From Pseudoxanthomonas suwonensis (GTDB lineage Bacteria; Pseudomonadota; Gammaproteobacteria; Xanthomonadales; Xanthomonadaceae), in assembly GCF_000972865.1 (NCBI RefSeq), contig NZ_CP011144.1, positions 496,001 through 560,000 of the forward strand: a stretch of 64,000 bases of DNA. The letters run 5' to 3'. Under the pieces are notes generated by a model. It did not search any database and had not been told where the DNA came from. It was given only the letters and a program-made list of their open reading frames with translations. Below are positions 63,618 to 64,000 of the stretch, piece after piece (the stretch's first letter is position 1; each line of letters opens with the position of its first letter). The position numbers and the translations under genes were made by a program.

Positions 63618-64000
63618 TCAGAACCTGAATCCGTAGCCGATCGTCGGTCCGCTCATGGCGACTTCGGCCTGGGCGTTGTCCGTCTCCAGGTCCGCCTGGA
63701 GATGGCGGTAGCCGAACAGCCATGCGCCGCCGCCGGTGCGGTAGTGGGCGGTCAGACCGGCGTTCCAGGTCCCCTCGGTATCGCCGAGGGACCCATCGCC
63801 GCGCAACGTCAGCCCCCAGCGATCGGACAGGGCCCAGGTGTAGCGGGCGCCCAGCATGAGGTCGGTGAAACTGCGTCCCTCGTCCAGTACCCGGCCGACG
63901 AGCAGCGGATTGACCGGATCGAAGCCGACCTTCAGGTCGACATCGATATGGCGGACGCCGGCGAACAGTTCCAGTCCCTGCCCGCGCGCACTGCCCGTGC
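63618..64000 (-). CDS. Outer-membrane beta-barrel protein, N-terminus beyond the window
   Basis: The last 126 residues are visible. Repeated barrel strands (LELFAGVRHIDVDLKVGF, SFTDLMLGARYTWALSD, WGLTLRGDGSLGD, WLFGYRHLQADLE) and a terminal GPTIGYGFRF with C-terminal Phe mark an outer-membrane protein. Probably the first gene of the three-gene envelope unit. Confidence 0.72.
   Translation of the reverse strand, partial: TGSARGQGLELFAGVRHIDVDLKVGFDPVNPLLVGRVLDEGRSFTDLMLGARYTWALSDRWGLTLRGDGSLGDTEGTWNAGLTAHYRTGGGAWLFGYRHLQADLETDNAQAEVAMSGPTIGYGFRF

Overview
The window is chromosomal DNA of very high GC content (roughly 70 percent by eye) from a gammaproteobacterium, most likely a xanthomonad relative (Lysobacteraceae/Xanthomonadaceae, e.g. 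Lysobacter, Luteimonas or Stenotrophomonas type). This rests on gene order (tig-clpP-clpX-lon-hupB-tRNA-Val-tRNA-Asp-ppiD, pilT-pilU next to yggS-proC, gloB/methyltransferase/rnhA/dnaQ), on an NAD-type isocitrate dehydrogenase, and on palindromic repeats that begin with GTAG. The species assignment is inference. No phage, insertion sequence, rRNA or CRISPR array is visible.

Layout. 1-3.7 kb: dnaQ (cut by the left edge), rnhA and a YafS-like methyltransferase, divergent from gloB-mltD. 3.9-13.0 kb: a protein quality-control block on the minus strand: tig, clpP, clpX, lon, hupB, two tRNAs, ppiD; lon has a recognisable heat-shock (RpoH) promoter. 13.2-13.9 kb: five tRNA genes (Pro, Arg, His, Lys, Leu). 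14.1-18.3 kb: Bax-inhibitor-like protein, NhaC antiporter, isocitrate dehydrogenase, an AhpD-like protein coupled to a glutaredoxin. 18.4-28.3 kb: BepA-like M48 protease, then phoB-phoR-ppk1-ppx, with a Pho box in front of phoB, a DUF202 membrane protein and a VWA lipoprotein. 28.3-29.1 kb: about 800 bases without genes, packed with nested inverted repeats. 29.1-41.7 kb: pyrB-ruvX-algH, YitT protein, pilU, pilT, yggS-proC-DUF4426 lipoprotein, pirin, DUF2306 protein, a succinate-semialdehyde-type dehydrogenase and one low-GC orphan gene.

41.7-53.9 kb is the metabolic centrepiece: a polyamine uptake and degradation island with the same order as spuABCDEFGH and divergent spuI of Pseudomonas aeruginosa. 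It encodes a putrescine/spermidine ABC transporter with two binding proteins, two glutamylpolyamine synthetases, an amidotransferase-type hydrolase, a PLP aminotransferase, and a PuuB-like flavin oxidase beside spuI. The semialdehyde dehydrogenase at 39.6-40.9 kb could finish the pathway to succinate. The two binding proteins differ at the residue that separates putrescine from spermidine binders, and on that criterion their order is swapped relative to P. aeruginosa.

54.1-64 kb: a bacteriohemerythrin behind a perfect FNR/ANR box, an MFS transporter, an RND efflux adaptor and pump without an outer-membrane channel gene, several small unknown proteins, and a three-gene envelope operon that runs off the right edge. 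Between genes lie at least four GTAG-type palindromes, three copies of a second short palindrome, and one perfect 56-base palindrome directly after the oxidase gene.
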